NCBI RefSeq assembly: GCF_017848645.1 | Contig: NZ_JAFEIF010000006.1 | Location: forward strand, 1-64,000 | DNA length: 64,000 nucleotides | Direction: 5' to 3' | Source: Limnohabitans sp. | GTDB taxonomy: Bacteria; Pseudomonadota; Gammaproteobacteria; Burkholderiales; Burkholderiaceae_C | In this document: positions 8,755 through 17,760 of the stretch, piece by piece | How the letters are laid out: the number at the start of each line of letters is the position of its first letter | Numbering within the stretch: position 1 is the stretch's first letter | Position numbers and translations under genes: made by a program | Notes under the pieces: generated by a model | Told to the model about the DNA's origin: nothing | The model's input: only the letters and a program-made list of their open reading frames with translations | Database searches by the model: none

Positions 8755-9741
8755 ATGAAAGCAGCCTGGTACAGCCGCAACGGCGAAGCCCAAGACGTGA
8801 TGCAGGTGGGCGAGTTGCCTACACCCAGCCCCCAGGCCGGTGAGGTGCTGGTGCGCTTGTCCACCTCGGGCGTGAACCCCTCAGACGTCAAGTCGCGCCG
8901 AGCCCGTCCGGTGAACGATCCGCTGGTCGTGCCGCACAGCGACGGGGCAGGCGTGATCGACGCCGTGGGCGATGGCGTGCCCGCCTCGCGCGTGGGCGAG
9001 CGGGTGTGGGTCTGGAACGGGCAGTGGCAGCGCCCCATGGGCACCTGCGCCCAGTACATCGCTTTGCCCGCTGCGCAGGCCGTGGCCTTGCCCGAGGGCA
9101 CAGACTTTGCCGCCGGGGCCTGCATGGGCATTCCGGGCCTGACGGCGGTGCAGGCCGTCATCCTGGCCGAGCGCCTTTCGGGTGACTTGCGCGGGCAGAC
9201 GGTCTTGGTCACCGGGGCCTCGTCGGCGGTGGGTCACTACATCACCCAAATGGTGACGCAGGCTGGCGGCCGGGTGATCGGCACGGTGGGCTCGGAGGCC
9301 AAGGCCGCGCACGCCCGTGCTGCAGGCATGCAGGAGGCTGTTTTTTACAAAACCGAGTCGGTGCCCGAGTGCGTCAAGGCGCTCACGCAAGGGCGTGGGG
9401 CCGATGTGATCATCGACATGGATTTCTCGACCACCGCCGCCTGGGCCTCGGAAGGCGCTTTGGCCCCGCACGGCCAAGTGGTGTGCTACGGCTCGAATGC
9501 GCTGGAAGTTCCCCTGCCGTTTCGGCCCTGGCTGTACCAGTCCATGGGCGTGAAGTTCTTTTTGGTCTACGACCTGACGCCCTCTGACCGCCAAACGGCC
9601 GTAGCGCGTTTGTCGGGCATGCTGGCTGCCGGGCAGTTGCAGCACAGCATCGGGGCGCGTTATGCGCTGGACCAGGTGGCGCAGGCGCACCGCACGGTGG
9701 AAGCAGGGCAGACGGTGGGCAATGTGGTGATCGATTTGTGA
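8755..9741 (+). CDS. Zinc-independent NADPH:quinone oxidoreductase-like protein (MDR family)
   Basis: 328 residues of the medium-chain dehydrogenase/reductase superfamily. The N-terminal GroES-like domain (residues 1-120) lacks the Cys/His zinc ligands. The Rossmann nucleotide-binding motif is at about residue 155 (VTGASSAVGHYITQM), the AxxGxxG type of NADPH-dependent quinone oxidoreductases. It probably reduces quinones or enones in the cytosol. Start ATG 8755 has a strong SD (AAGGAGA, 8 bases upstream). It follows the TSUP gene by 30 bases. Confidence 0.85.
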   Translation: MKAAWYSRNGEAQDVMQVGELPTPSPQAGEVLVRLSTSGVNPSDVKSRRARPVNDPLVVPHSDGAGVIDAVGDGVPASRVGERVWVWNGQWQRPMGTCAQYIALPAAQAVALPEGTDFAAGACMGIPGLTAVQAVILAERLSGDLRGQTVLVTGASSAVGHYITQMVTQAGGRVIGTVGSEAKAAHARAAGMQEAVFYKTESVPECVKALTQGRGADVIIDMDFSTTAAWASEGALAPHGQVVCYGSNALEVPLPFRPWLYQSMGVKFFLVYDLTPSDRQTAVARLSGMLAAGQLQHSIGARYALDQVAQAHRTVEAGQTVGNVVIDL

Positions 9742-9878
9742 AGCGGGCGCGGTGGCAACTGGACCGGGCAGGCCCTGAGTCCATGCCTGCGCTCAGCGCA
9801 CGGACAGCCGCTGGTTTGCCGTTATGCTTGATGGGCTCACAAGCTTTCCCGTTTTTGTCTTGGTTTTTCTGATCGTTC

Positions 9879-11639
9879 ATGGCTGCAACTCCCAAATCGC
9901 TCTCGGGCCTGGCCCCTTTTTTCAAGCCCTACCGCGTGGCCTTGGGTGTGGCGGCCCTGTTCCTCTTGCTGGCCGCAGGCACCACGCTGGCCTTTCCCTG
10001 GGTTTTGCGCCAGCTGATTGACCAAGGCCTGGCCAGTGGCGCACCGGCCGATCAGTTGTCGGGCAATTTCTTGCAGCTGTTTGGTGTGGCAGCCGCTTTG
10101 GCGGTGTTTTCGGCAGGGCGTTATTACACCGTGAGTTGGCTGGGCGAGCGCATCACCGCCGACCTGCGCAACGCTGTGTACGGCCATGTGCTCAAGCAAA
10201 GCCCGGCTTTTTTTGAGACCACGCAGTCGGGTGAAGTGCTCTCGCGCCTCACCAACGACACCACCTTGGTGCAAACCGTCGTGGGCTCATCGTTTTCGAT
10301 GGGCTTGCGCAACCTGGTCATGGGCACCGGGGCACTGATCATGCTGGTGTGGACCAACCCGGTGCTGATGCTGCAGGTGGTGGCGGTGCTGGTGGCGGTG
10401 ATTTTTCCGAGTGTTTATTTGGGTCGCCGCGTGCGCCGCCTCTCGCGCACCAACCAGGACCGCGTGGCCGATTCAAGCGCCATCGCCTCCGAAGTGCTCA
10501 ACGCCATCAGCGTTGTGCAAAGCTACACCGCCGAAGGCCGCGAAACGCGCCGCTTCATCGACTCCACTCTGCGCGCCCTGAGCTCCGCCTTGGGCCGCAT
10601 CCGCGCCCGTGCGGTGCTGGTGGGCTTCATCATCATGGCTTCAAGCGCCGTCTTGCTCTGGGGCTTGTACATGGGCACGCTGGCCGTGCGCGCGGGCACC
10701 AGCACCGCAGGCCAGCTGGGCGAGACGGTGTTTTATGTCATCTTGCTGGCCAGCGCCTTTGCGGTGCTGGGCGAGGTGTACGGCGACTTGCTGCGCGCAG
10801 CGGGTGCGACCGAGCGCCTGATGGAGTTGCTGCACACCGAGTCGAATCTGAAGATCGCAGCCCAGCCGCAACAAGCGCCTTGGCCGCAAGGCGGCTCGTC
10901 TTTGCAGCTCGAGTCGGTGCGCTTTCATTACCCATCGCGCCCTGACACCTGGGCGCTGGACCAGCTCACGGGCCAAATCCACCCCGGACAGACCGTGGCC
11001 GTGGTGGGCCCGAGCGGCGCGGGCAAAACCACCTTGTTCGATTTGTTGATGCGCTTTCACGACCCGCAGTCGGGCCGCATTGTGCTCGACGGTGTGCCGA
11101 TCGACCAAATGGACCTGCACGCCCTGCGCGAGCGCATGGCCATCGTGCCGCAGGAACCCGTGATTTTTTCGGGCACCGTGATCGAGAACATCCGCTACGG
11201 CCGCCCCGACGCCAGCCTGGAAGACGTGCACGCCGCAGCCGAGGCCGCTTATGCGCAAGAGTTCATCCGCGAACTGCCCGAGGGTTTTGATACCTATTTG
11301 GGCGACCGGGGCGTGCGTTTGTCGGGCGGTCAACGCCAGCGCATCGCCATAGCACGGGCCATTTTGAAAAACCCGCCGCTTTTGCTGCTGGACGAAGCCA
11401 CCAGCGCGCTCGATGCGCAAAGCGAAAAAATGGTGCAAGCCGCCCTCGACAAAGCCATGGTCGGCCGCACCACGCTGGTGATTGCCCACCGTCTGGCCAC
11501 GGTGCAACGCGCCGATGTGATCTGGGTACTCGAGCGCGGCCGCCTGATGGAGCAGGGCACCCACGCCGAGCTGCAAGCCAAAGGCGGGCTCTACGCCAGC
11601 CTGGCGGCGCTTCAGTTCAACATCCCCTCAGGCCACTGA
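9879..11639 (+). CDS. ABC exporter, fused membrane and ATPase domains
   Basis: A 586-residue half-transporter. Residues 15-310 are the six-helix ABC type-1 exporter domain, and residues 340-586 the ATPase: Walker A GPSGAGKTT, Q-loop VPQEPVIFSG, signature LSGGQRQRIAIARAIL, Walker B LLLLDEATSALD and H-loop IAHRLAT. It would dimerise in the inner membrane, MsbA/BmrA-like. The substrate (lipid, peptide or drug) is not evident. Start ATG 9879 gives a soluble N-terminus of about 20 residues, as usual for the family. Confidence 0.9.
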   Translation: MAATPKSLSGLAPFFKPYRVALGVAALFLLLAAGTTLAFPWVLRQLIDQGLASGAPADQLSGNFLQLFGVAAALAVFSAGRYYTVSWLGERITADLRNAVYGHVLKQSPAFFETTQSGEVLSRLTNDTTLVQTVVGSSFSMGLRNLVMGTGALIMLVWTNPVLMLQVVAVLVAVIFPSVYLGRRVRRLSRTNQDRVADSSAIASEVLNAISVVQSYTAEGRETRRFIDSTLRALSSALGRIRARAVLVGFIIMASSAVLLWGLYMGTLAVRAGTSTAGQLGETVFYVILLASAFAVLGEVYGDLLRAAGATERLMELLHTESNLKIAAQPQQAPWPQGGSSLQLESVRFHYPSRPDTWALDQLTGQIHPGQTVAVVGPSGAGKTTLFDLLMRFHDPQSGRIVLDGVPIDQMDLHALRERMAIVPQEPVIFSGTVIENIRYGRPDASLEDVHAAAEAAYAQEFIRELPEGFDTYLGDRGVRLSGGQRQRIAIARAILKNPPLLLLDEATSALDAQSEKMVQAALDKAMVGRTTLVIAHRLATVQRADVIWVLERGRLMEQGTHAELQAKGGLYASLAALQFNIPSGH

Positions 11640-11728
11640 AGTCGTCCTTGTAGGCACCTACCCCGTGGGCGGTCGGCGTGGCGCAAGCCCCAAAACTGCC
11701 CCAAAACCCTCTGGCACAGGCGCGTGAC

Positions 11729-11926
11729 TCACGACTTCTTGTCTGTAGCGTCTGTTGCTTGCTGGGCAGCCGCTTCCTGATCCTGCGCATCCTGCGCCTC
11801 TTGCGCCGCCTTTTCCCGCGCCCGCTGCTGGCGCGTTTGCTCCTGCGCCTTGCGCACGTCGTGCATTTGCCAAAAGGCAAACACGAACACCAGGCCAAAA
11901 ATGCCCAGTTCCAACCAAATTCCCAT
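11729..11926 (-). CDS. Small membrane protein with charged C-terminal helix
   Basis: 65 residues, not recognised. Residues 2-20 (GIWLELGIFGLVFVFAFW) form one membrane helix. The rest, from about residue 24, is very rich in Gln, Ala, Arg and Glu and is probably a cytoplasmic coiled coil. The start at 11926 (MGIWLELG) puts the helix at the N-terminus; ten further upstream codons are open but would run into the crtE promoter region. It converges on the ABC exporter gene and diverges from crtE. Confidence 0.6.
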   Translation of the reverse strand: MGIWLELGIFGLVFVFAFWQMHDVRKAQEQTRQQRAREKAAQEAQDAQDQEAAAQQATDATDKKS

Positions 11927-11950
11927 GGCTTGACCTTCCGTGTGTGGGTG

Positions 11951-11968
11951 TGTCAATAAAGGTTGACA
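11951..11968. promoter_or_regulatory. PpsR/CrtJ operator 1 before crtE
   Basis: TGT-N12-ACA palindrome, TGTCAATAAAGGTTGACA, a perfect match to the PpsR/CrtJ consensus with the TGTCAA/TTGACA core. It overlaps the -35 element of the crtE promoter, so bound PpsR would block RNA polymerase. Confidence 0.85.
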
Positions 11969-11990
11969 GTATGAATTATCAGGTTATATT
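11963..11990 (+). promoter_or_regulatory. Putative sigma-70 promoter of crtEF
   Basis: A consensus -35 TTGACA (11963-11968) and a -10 TATATT (11985-11990) with a 16-base spacer. The -35 forms the right arm of the first PpsR site. The transcript would begin near 11997 and include the second PpsR site in its leader region. Confidence 0.6.
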
Positions 11991-12002
11991 GACACTCATG
12001 CC

Positions 12003-12020
12003 TGTCAGTTCATGTTGACA
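12003..12020. promoter_or_regulatory. PpsR/CrtJ operator 2 before crtE
   Basis: TGT-N12-ACA, TGTCAGTTCATGTTGACA. Its start is 52 bases from that of the first site, about five helical turns, which would suit cooperative binding of PpsR tetramers on one DNA face. Confidence 0.8.
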
Positions 12021-12042
12021 GGTCTTCCCATTCGGAGGTCCC

Positions 12043-12957
12043 ATGAGTCTGTTGACACGCGCCGAACAAGCTTTGAGCTCCCATTTTGAGCAAGCCGCCG
12101 GTGTGGGCTCGCCTTCCCGGCTGGTGGCGGCCATGCGGCATGCGGTGTTTTCGGGCGGCGCACGCATCCGCCCGCAGCTGTGCATGGCGGTGGCCACTGC
12201 CTGTGGCGACGACGCGCCCCAGTTGACCAACGCCGCCGCTGTGGCCCTGGAGTTGATGCATTGCGCCTCTTTGGTGCACGACGACATGCCCGCCTTTGAC
12301 AACGCCGACACCCGGCGCGGCCGCCCCACAGTGCACAAGGCCTTCAGTGAGCCGCTGGCGCTGTTGGCCGGTGATGGCCTGATCGTCATGGCCTACCGTG
12401 TCTTGCTGCAAGCCGGCGCGCAGCGGCCTGATCGCCTGATTGCCCTGATGGACAACATGACCACCGGCGTGGGCCTGCCCAATGGCATCGTGGCCGGGCA
12501 AGCCTGGGAGTGCGAGACCAGCGCGGACCTGGGCCAGTACCAACGCGCCAAAACAGGGGCTTTGTTCGTCTCGGCCACTTGCGCGGGTGCGCTCAGCTGC
12601 GGTTACGAGCCCGAGCCATGGGCGCCATTGGGAGCCTATTTGGGCGAGGCCTACCAAGTGGCCGACGACATCCGCGATGTGATCGCCGATGCCGCTACCT
12701 TGGGCAAGCCTGCAGGGCAAGACGCGTTGCACGCCCGCCCCAGCTCGGCCCAGGCGCTGGGCCTTGATGGGGCCATTGCCCACTTTGACCACCTGATCGA
12801 GCAGGCCGCCTCGTCGATTCCAGCCTGCTCGTGCCGCGACATGTTGCGTCAGTTGGTGCAACTCGAAGCCGAACGCCTCGTGCCCAAGGCCTTGTGTGAA
12901 GGCTATTTCAAGACCCACCCGGCCGTCGCCCCGGCCCGCATCGGTGCCGCGCATTGA
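12043..12957 (+). CDS. crtE: Geranylgeranyl diphosphate synthase
   Basis: 304 residues, polyprenyl synthetase family; condenses isopentenyl units to C20 GGPP, the precursor of carotenoids and of the bacteriochlorophyll tail. The first Asp-rich motif is VHDDMPAFDNADTRRG at about residue 84 and the second is VADDIRD at about residue 206. The location at the head of a crt-bch-puf series and the PpsR operators mark it as the photosynthetic GGPP synthase rather than an octaprenyl or farnesyl enzyme. SD GGAGG (12034-12038) serves ATG 12043. crtF follows at once. Confidence 0.9.
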   Translation: MSLLTRAEQALSSHFEQAAGVGSPSRLVAAMRHAVFSGGARIRPQLCMAVATACGDDAPQLTNAAAVALELMHCASLVHDDMPAFDNADTRRGRPTVHKAFSEPLALLAGDGLIVMAYRVLLQAGAQRPDRLIALMDNMTTGVGLPNGIVAGQAWECETSADLGQYQRAKTGALFVSATCAGALSCGYEPEPWAPLGAYLGEAYQVADDIRDVIADAATLGKPAGQDALHARPSSAQALGLDGAIAHFDHLIEQAASSIPACSCRDMLRQLVQLEAERLVPKALCEGYFKTHPAVAPARIGAAH

Positions 12958-12989
12958 GCGCACCAGCTGCCAGACGCGAAGGAAGCCGC

Positions 12990-14201
12990 ATGTCACAACC
13001 CCTGGATCTGGCCGCCTTGCAGGCCCCCGCAGCCCCCACTTTCAAGGACGCCTGGCAGGCCCGTCTCGAGCGCTGGTATGCGCACCCTGGCCTGTACCGC
13101 TGGTCATTGGGCAACCCCCTCACACGCTGGCTCACGCGCCGTCGCACCCGCCAGCTGTTTGATTTGATGGCCGGTTTCGTGCACAGCCAGGTGCTGCTGG
13201 GCTGCGTTCGCCTGGACCTGTTTCGCGCCTTGCACCAAGCCCCTGCCAGCTTGACCGATCTGGCCCGTCGCACGGGTCTAGCTCCGGCGGTTTTGCAGCG
13301 TTTGCTGCTCTCGGCCGTGGCGCTGGGCCTCTTGGAGCACCGCAGCCAAGGCCGTTTTGGTCTGGGTCCGCTGGGTGTGCCGCTGGCGCAGCACGAGGGC
13401 ATTGCGCAGATGATCGAGCACAACCACCTGCTCTACCAAGACATGCAGGACCCGGTGCAGTTCCTGAACAACGCCTGGAGCGGCGGCATGGCCGAGTACT
13501 GGCCCTATGCCCACGAAAAACCCGCTGTCCACATGCCGGCAGAGCAGGTGGACAAGTTCACCCGCTACTCGCAGCTCATGGCCGCTTCGCAAGGCTTTGT
13601 GGTGCAGGAGATCTTGTCGTCCTACTTTTTTGACGAGCACCGCTGCGTGCTCGATGTCGGGGCGGGCAAGGGCCGCTTTGTGAGCGAGTTGGCGGCGCAT
13701 GCGCCGCACCTGCAGTTCAAGATGTTCGATCTGCCCCCTGTGCTGGCGCTGGCCCGTGAAGGCCTGCAGGCCAAGGGTTTGACGCAGCGTGTGAGCCTTC
13801 ACCCCGGCAGCTTTCTGGATGACCCCTTGCCCGAAGGCGCGGACCTGATCACCTTGGTGCGCGTGGCGCACGACCACCCCGATGCGGTGGTGCGGCAGAT
13901 TTTGCAAAAAGCCCATGCCGCTTTGCCCGTAGGCGGCGTCATGTTGCTGGCCGAACCCATGGCCCAACCCGACGAAGAAGCCGGGCAGCCCGAGGCCTCG
14001 GTCGACGCCTATTTCCACTTTTACCTCTTGGCCATGGGGGCAGGGCGGCTGCGCACCCCCCAAGAGCTGCAAACCATGATGGAAGAGGCCGGTTTCACCC
14101 ATGTGGAGCTGGTGCCCAACGCCATGCCCATCCATGCGCGCATCCTTGTGGGGCGCAAATCTCAGTGTTTACCCTTGGTTTCGGGAAAAAGTGTCAATTA
14201 G
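12990..14201 (+). CDS. crtF: Demethylspheroidene/hydroxyneurosporene O-methyltransferase
   Basis: 403 residues from the ATG at 12990; transfers a methyl group from SAM to the tertiary hydroxyl added by CrtC, forming the methoxy group of spheroidene. An N-terminal winged-helix dimerisation domain (residues 50-125) precedes the methyltransferase fold, with SAM motif VLDVGAGKGRFVSEL at about residue 220 and RVAHDHPD further on. The frame is also open from a TTG at 12954 that overlaps the crtE stop, but the ATG has a strong SD (AAGGAAG, 12979-12985), so I prefer it. The stop codon lies inside the PpsR operator of bchC. Confidence 0.9.
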   Translation: MSQPLDLAALQAPAAPTFKDAWQARLERWYAHPGLYRWSLGNPLTRWLTRRRTRQLFDLMAGFVHSQVLLGCVRLDLFRALHQAPASLTDLARRTGLAPAVLQRLLLSAVALGLLEHRSQGRFGLGPLGVPLAQHEGIAQMIEHNHLLYQDMQDPVQFLNNAWSGGMAEYWPYAHEKPAVHMPAEQVDKFTRYSQLMAASQGFVVQEILSSYFFDEHRCVLDVGAGKGRFVSELAAHAPHLQFKMFDLPPVLALAREGLQAKGLTQRVSLHPGSFLDDPLPEGADLITLVRVAHDHPDAVVRQILQKAHAALPVGGVMLLAEPMAQPDEEAGQPEASVDAYFHFYLLAMGAGRLRTPQELQTMMEEAGFTHVELVPNAMPIHARILVGRKSQCLPLVSGKSVN

Positions 14202-14209
14202 CTTTGACA
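14192..14209. promoter_or_regulatory. PpsR/CrtJ operator before bchC
   Basis: TGT-N12-ACA, TGTCAATTAGCTTTGACA, perfect consensus. It overlaps the last codons of crtF and supplies a -35-like TTGACA (14204-14209) for a bchC promoter. It implies that bchCXYZ-puf can be transcribed separately from crtEF under PpsR control. Confidence 0.85.
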
Positions 14210-14238
14210 TGTTTTGATGTAAAGCAAAGAATACAACC

Positions 14239-15192
14239 ATGAAATCCCAAGCCGTCGTCTTCAACAGCCCCAAGCAACTGAGCTTGCAGGCCCTGGACTT
14301 GCCCGAGCTGCAAGCCGGTCAGCTGGATGTGGCCGTGGAGTTCAGCGGCATCAGCACCGGCACCGAGCGCATGCTCTGGGACGGCAGCATGCCACCCTTC
14401 CCGGGTATGGGCTACCCGCTGGTGCCCGGTTACGAGACGGTGGGCCGTGTGGTCCGTGTCGCCTCGGACACCGGCATGCAAGCCGGTCAGCGCGTGTTTG
14501 TGCCGGGGGCCAATTGCTTCACCGGCGTCAAAAGCCTGTTTGGTGGTGCGGCTTCGCGCCTGGTGGTGACCGAGCAAAAAGTCGTGCCAGTGGCCGAACA
14601 CCTCGGCGCCCAATCGGTGCTGCTGGCCTTGGCCGCCACGGCTTACCACGCGGTGTCGGGCGGTGGGCAGCAAGACCCTTTTGAAGCCCCCGAACTCATC
14701 GTGGGTCACGGCGTCATGGGCCGCCTGCTGGCCCGTTTGACCGTCGCAGCTGGCCTGCCAGCACCCACCGTGTGGGAAACCCAGGCCCAACGCTCAGCTG
14801 GGGCCGAGGGTTACACGGTGGTGCAGCCGCAAGACGACCCGCGCCGCGACTACCGCACCATTTACGACGTGAGCGGCGACGGCAGCCTGCTCAACAGCCT
14901 GATCCAGCGCCTGCGCCCCGGTGGCGAATTGGTGTTGGCCGGTTTTTACAAACACGACCTGTCCTTTGCTTACGCCCCGGCCTTCATGCGCGAAGCGCGC
15001 ATGCGCATCGCCGCCGAGTGGAAGCGCCCGGACCTGTTGGCCGTCAACGAGCTGGTGAACACCGGCCGTTTGTCGCTCGACGGATTGATCACCCACACCC
15101 AGCCATCGACGCAAGCTGGTTCTGCCTACGAGACCGCCTTCGGAGATGCGAGCTGTCTCAAGATGATCCTTGATTGGAGTGCCACCGCATGA
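14239..15192 (+). CDS. bchC: Bacteriochlorophyllide a dehydrogenase
   Basis: 317 residues; oxidises the 3-hydroxyethyl group of 3-hydroxyethyl bacteriochlorophyllide a to the acetyl group, using NAD. It is a distant member of the MDR alcohol dehydrogenase fold: GroES-like half with GISTGTERMLWDG and VPGYETVGRVV, then a Rossmann half (ELIVGHGVMGRLLARL near residue 155). It opens the bchCXYZ series as in other purple bacteria. The stop overlaps the bchX start (ATGA). Confidence 0.93.
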   Translation: MKSQAVVFNSPKQLSLQALDLPELQAGQLDVAVEFSGISTGTERMLWDGSMPPFPGMGYPLVPGYETVGRVVRVASDTGMQAGQRVFVPGANCFTGVKSLFGGAASRLVVTEQKVVPVAEHLGAQSVLLALAATAYHAVSGGGQQDPFEAPELIVGHGVMGRLLARLTVAAGLPAPTVWETQAQRSAGAEGYTVVQPQDDPRRDYRTIYDVSGDGSLLNSLIQRLRPGGELVLAGFYKHDLSFAYAPAFMREARMRIAAEWKRPDLLAVNELVNTGRLSLDGLITHTQPSTQAGSAYETAFGDASCLKMILDWSATA

Positions 15193-16193
15193 ACACAGAT
15201 ACCACCACCCAGCCCATCAAATTTGTTGAAGTGCTGCGACGCGAGGCCGACGTTGAACCCGACGCCGTGAGCACCTCCGAGGTGACCAAAGAGACACAAA
15301 TCATTGCCATCTATGGCAAAGGCGGCATTGGCAAAAGCTTCACGCTGGCCAACCTGTCTTACATGATGGCGCAGCAGGGCAAAAAAGTGCTGCTGATCGG
15401 TTGCGACCCCAAGAGTGACACCACCAGTTTGCTGTTTGGCGGCAAGGCTTGCCCCACCATCATCGAGACCTCATCGCGCCTCAAACTCTCCGGCCAGGCC
15501 GTGAGCATTGGCGACGTGTGTTTCAAGCGCGATGGCGTGTTCGCCATGGAGTTGGGTGGCCCCGAAGTCGGTCGCGGTTGCGGCGGGCGCGGCATCATCC
15601 ACGGTTTTGAAACCCTCGAAAAACTCGGTTTCCACGACTGGGGTTTTGACTACGTGCTGCTCGACTTTTTGGGCGATGTGGTCTGCGGCGGCTTTGGTCT
15701 GCCCATTGCCCGCGACATGTGCCAAAAAGTCATCGTGGTGGCCAGCAACGACTTGCAGTCACTGTACGTCGCCAACAACGTGTGCAGTGCGGTGGAGTAT
15801 TTCCGCAAACTCGGCGGCAACGTCGGCGTGGCCGGCATGGTCATCAACAAGGACGATGGCACAGGCGAAGCGCAGGCTTTTGCCACCAATGCCGGTATTC
15901 CTGTGTTGGCTGCGATCCCCGCTAACGAAGACATCCGCCGCAAGAGCGCCAGCTACGAAATCATCGGCCGCCCCGACGGCGAGTGGGGCCCGCTGTTTGC
16001 CGAGCTGGCCAAGAACGTCGCAGAAGCCCCGCCCATGCGTCCGAAACCCCAGACCCAGGACCAGTTGCTGGGCCTGTTCAGCGCCGACGTGGTCGGTCGC
16101 AACGTGGTGCTCGAGCCCGCCACCGTGTTCGACATGGTCGGCAAGCACGAAGACATCAAGCCTTCGCTCGAAGTCGTGTACGACGCCGCCTGA
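15189..16193 (+). CDS. bchX: Chlorophyllide a reductase iron protein
   Basis: 334 residues; the NifH-like ATPase that passes electrons to BchYZ for reduction of the C7-C8 bond of chlorophyllide a. P-loop [14 protein letters not shown] near residue 42. The two cysteines that bridge the 4Fe-4S cluster of the dimer are in EVGRGCGGRG and [13 protein letters not shown] 15189 shares ATGA with the bchC stop. BchX is told from the paralogue BchL (also in this window) by its longer N-terminus and by adjacency to bchY and bchZ. Confidence 0.95.
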   Translation: MNTDTTTQPIKFVEVLRREADVEPDAVSTSEVTKETQIIAIYGKGGIGKSFTLANLSYMMAQQGKKVLLIGCDPKSDTTSLLFGGKACPTIIETSSRLKLSGQAVSIGDVCFKRDGVFAMELGGPEVGRGCGGRGIIHGFETLEKLGFHDWGFDYVLLDFLGDVVCGGFGLPIARDMCQKVIVVASNDLQSLYVANNVCSAVEYFRKLGGNVGVAGMVINKDDGTGEAQAFATNAGIPVLAAIPANEDIRRKSASYEIIGRPDGEWGPLFAELAKNVAEAPPMRPKPQTQDQLLGLFSADVVGRNVVLEPATVFDMVGKHEDIKPSLEVVYDAA

Positions 16194-16206
16194 GCAGGAC
16201 ACCACC

Positions 16207-17760
16207 ATGTCGCGCACCATCCCGATTCACCCCAGCACCGACGCCCCCAACCCCGCAGGGCTGCAAGGCGACGGCATGGGCTGCCACGCCGGCACCGAAG
16301 CCATGGTGGCCGCCGCCAAAGAGGCGGGCAAGTCCGAGGTGCTGGACCAATACGCTCGCGACTACCCGCGCCAACCCGATGCCGGCCCGCATGACCAGCC
16401 GCAAAGCATGTGCCCGGCCTTTGGCTCGCTGCGTGTGGGCTTGCGCATGAAGCGCACCGCGACCATTTTGTCGGGTTCGGCCTGCTGCGTGTATGGCCTG
16501 ACGTTCACATCGCACTTCTACGGCGCACGCCGCAGCGTGGGCTACGTGCCCTTCAACTCCGAGTCGCTGGTCACCGGCAAGCTTTTTGAAGACATCCGCG
16601 AAGCGGTGCACGCCGAGGCCGACCCGAACCAGGTCGACACCGTCATCATCATCAACCTGTGTGTGCCCACCGCCAGCGGTGTGCCGCTGCAGCTGCTGCC
16701 CAAAGAGATCAACGGCGTGCGCATCATCGGCATCGACGTGCCCGGTTTTGGGGTGCCCACGCATGCCGAAGCCAAAGACGTGCTGGCCGGGGCGATGCTG
16801 AAATACGCCCGCGAAGAAATCATGAGCGGCCCGGTGGCCGCGCCCCGCGCCGGTCGTGGCGATTTGCCCACGGTGGCCCTGCTGGGTGAAATGTTCCCAG
16901 CCGATCCGGTCATCATCGGTCAGATGCTCGCCCCCATGGGCCTGGCCGCTGGCCCGGTGGTGCCCACCCGCGAGTGGCGCGAGTTGTACGCCGCGCTCGA
17001 CTGCTCGGTGGCCGCCGCCATCCACCCGTTCTACACCGCGAGCGTGCGCGAATTCAAAGCCGCCGGTCGCCCCATCGTGGGCTCGGCCCCGGTGGGCTTG
17101 GAGGGAACTCAAGACTGGTTGCAAAACATCGGCCAAGCGGCCGGCATTGCGCAGGCGCAAATCGATGTGGCGCGCAACCAGTCGCTGGCGCAAATGCGCG
17201 GGCTCTTGATGCAAAAGCCCATCTCTGGCCGCATCACCCTGAGTGGTTACGAGGGCTCCGAGTTGTTGGTGGGCCGTTTGCTGGTCGAGTGTGGTGCCGA
17301 TTTGCGTTATGTGGGCTCAGCCTGCCCGGCCACCGAATGGAATGCGCAAGACATCGCTTGGTTGCAAGCCAAAGGCGTGCAGGTGCAAATGCGAGCCTCG
17401 CTCGAGCAAGACCTGAATGCCATGTACGAGTACCGGCCGCAGCTGGCCATCGGCACCACGCCTGTGGTGCAGATCGCCAAGCAAAACAGCGTGCCTGCAC
17501 TGTATTTCACCAATCTGATTTCGGCCCGTCCCCTGATGGGGGTGGCAGGTGCCGGATCGCTGGTGCAGGTGGTCCAGGCGGCCATGGGCAACCAGGCCCG
17601 CTTTGACGCCATGAAGGATTTCTTTGGCGATGTGGGTGCAGGCCACGCCGCAGGCGTGTGGGAGTCGGTACCCAAAGACCGGCCCGAGTTCAAGGCCGAA
17701 ACCCGCCGCCAGATCGAAAAGTTGTTGAAAAAGCGCAAAGCTGAGGAGATGGGTTCATGA
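16207..17760 (+). CDS. bchY: Chlorophyllide a reductase subunit Y
   Basis: 517 residues, NifD-like catalytic subunit of chlorophyllide a oxidoreductase. Cysteines likely to hold the Fe-S cluster are in [20 protein letters not shown] and [10 protein letters not shown]. The ATG at 16207 follows the bchX stop by 13 bases; a much longer open frame exists upstream but only as a shadow of bchX. The last codons overlap the bchZ start by four bases (ATGA). It forms an alpha2-beta2 complex with BchZ in the cytoplasm. Confidence 0.95.
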   Translation: MSRTIPIHPSTDAPNPAGLQGDGMGCHAGTEAMVAAAKEAGKSEVLDQYARDYPRQPDAGPHDQPQSMCPAFGSLRVGLRMKRTATILSGSACCVYGLTFTSHFYGARRSVGYVPFNSESLVTGKLFEDIREAVHAEADPNQVDTVIIINLCVPTASGVPLQLLPKEINGVRIIGIDVPGFGVPTHAEAKDVLAGAMLKYAREEIMSGPVAAPRAGRGDLPTVALLGEMFPADPVIIGQMLAPMGLAAGPVVPTREWRELYAALDCSVAAAIHPFYTASVREFKAAGRPIVGSAPVGLEGTQDWLQNIGQAAGIAQAQIDVARNQSLAQMRGLLMQKPISGRITLSGYEGSELLVGRLLVECGADLRYVGSACPATEWNAQDIAWLQAKGVQVQMRASLEQDLNAMYEYRPQLAIGTTPVVQIAKQNSVPALYFTNLISARPLMGVAGAGSLVQVVQAAMGNQARFDAMKDFFGDVGAGHAAGVWESVPKDRPEFKAETRRQIEKLLKKRKAEEMGS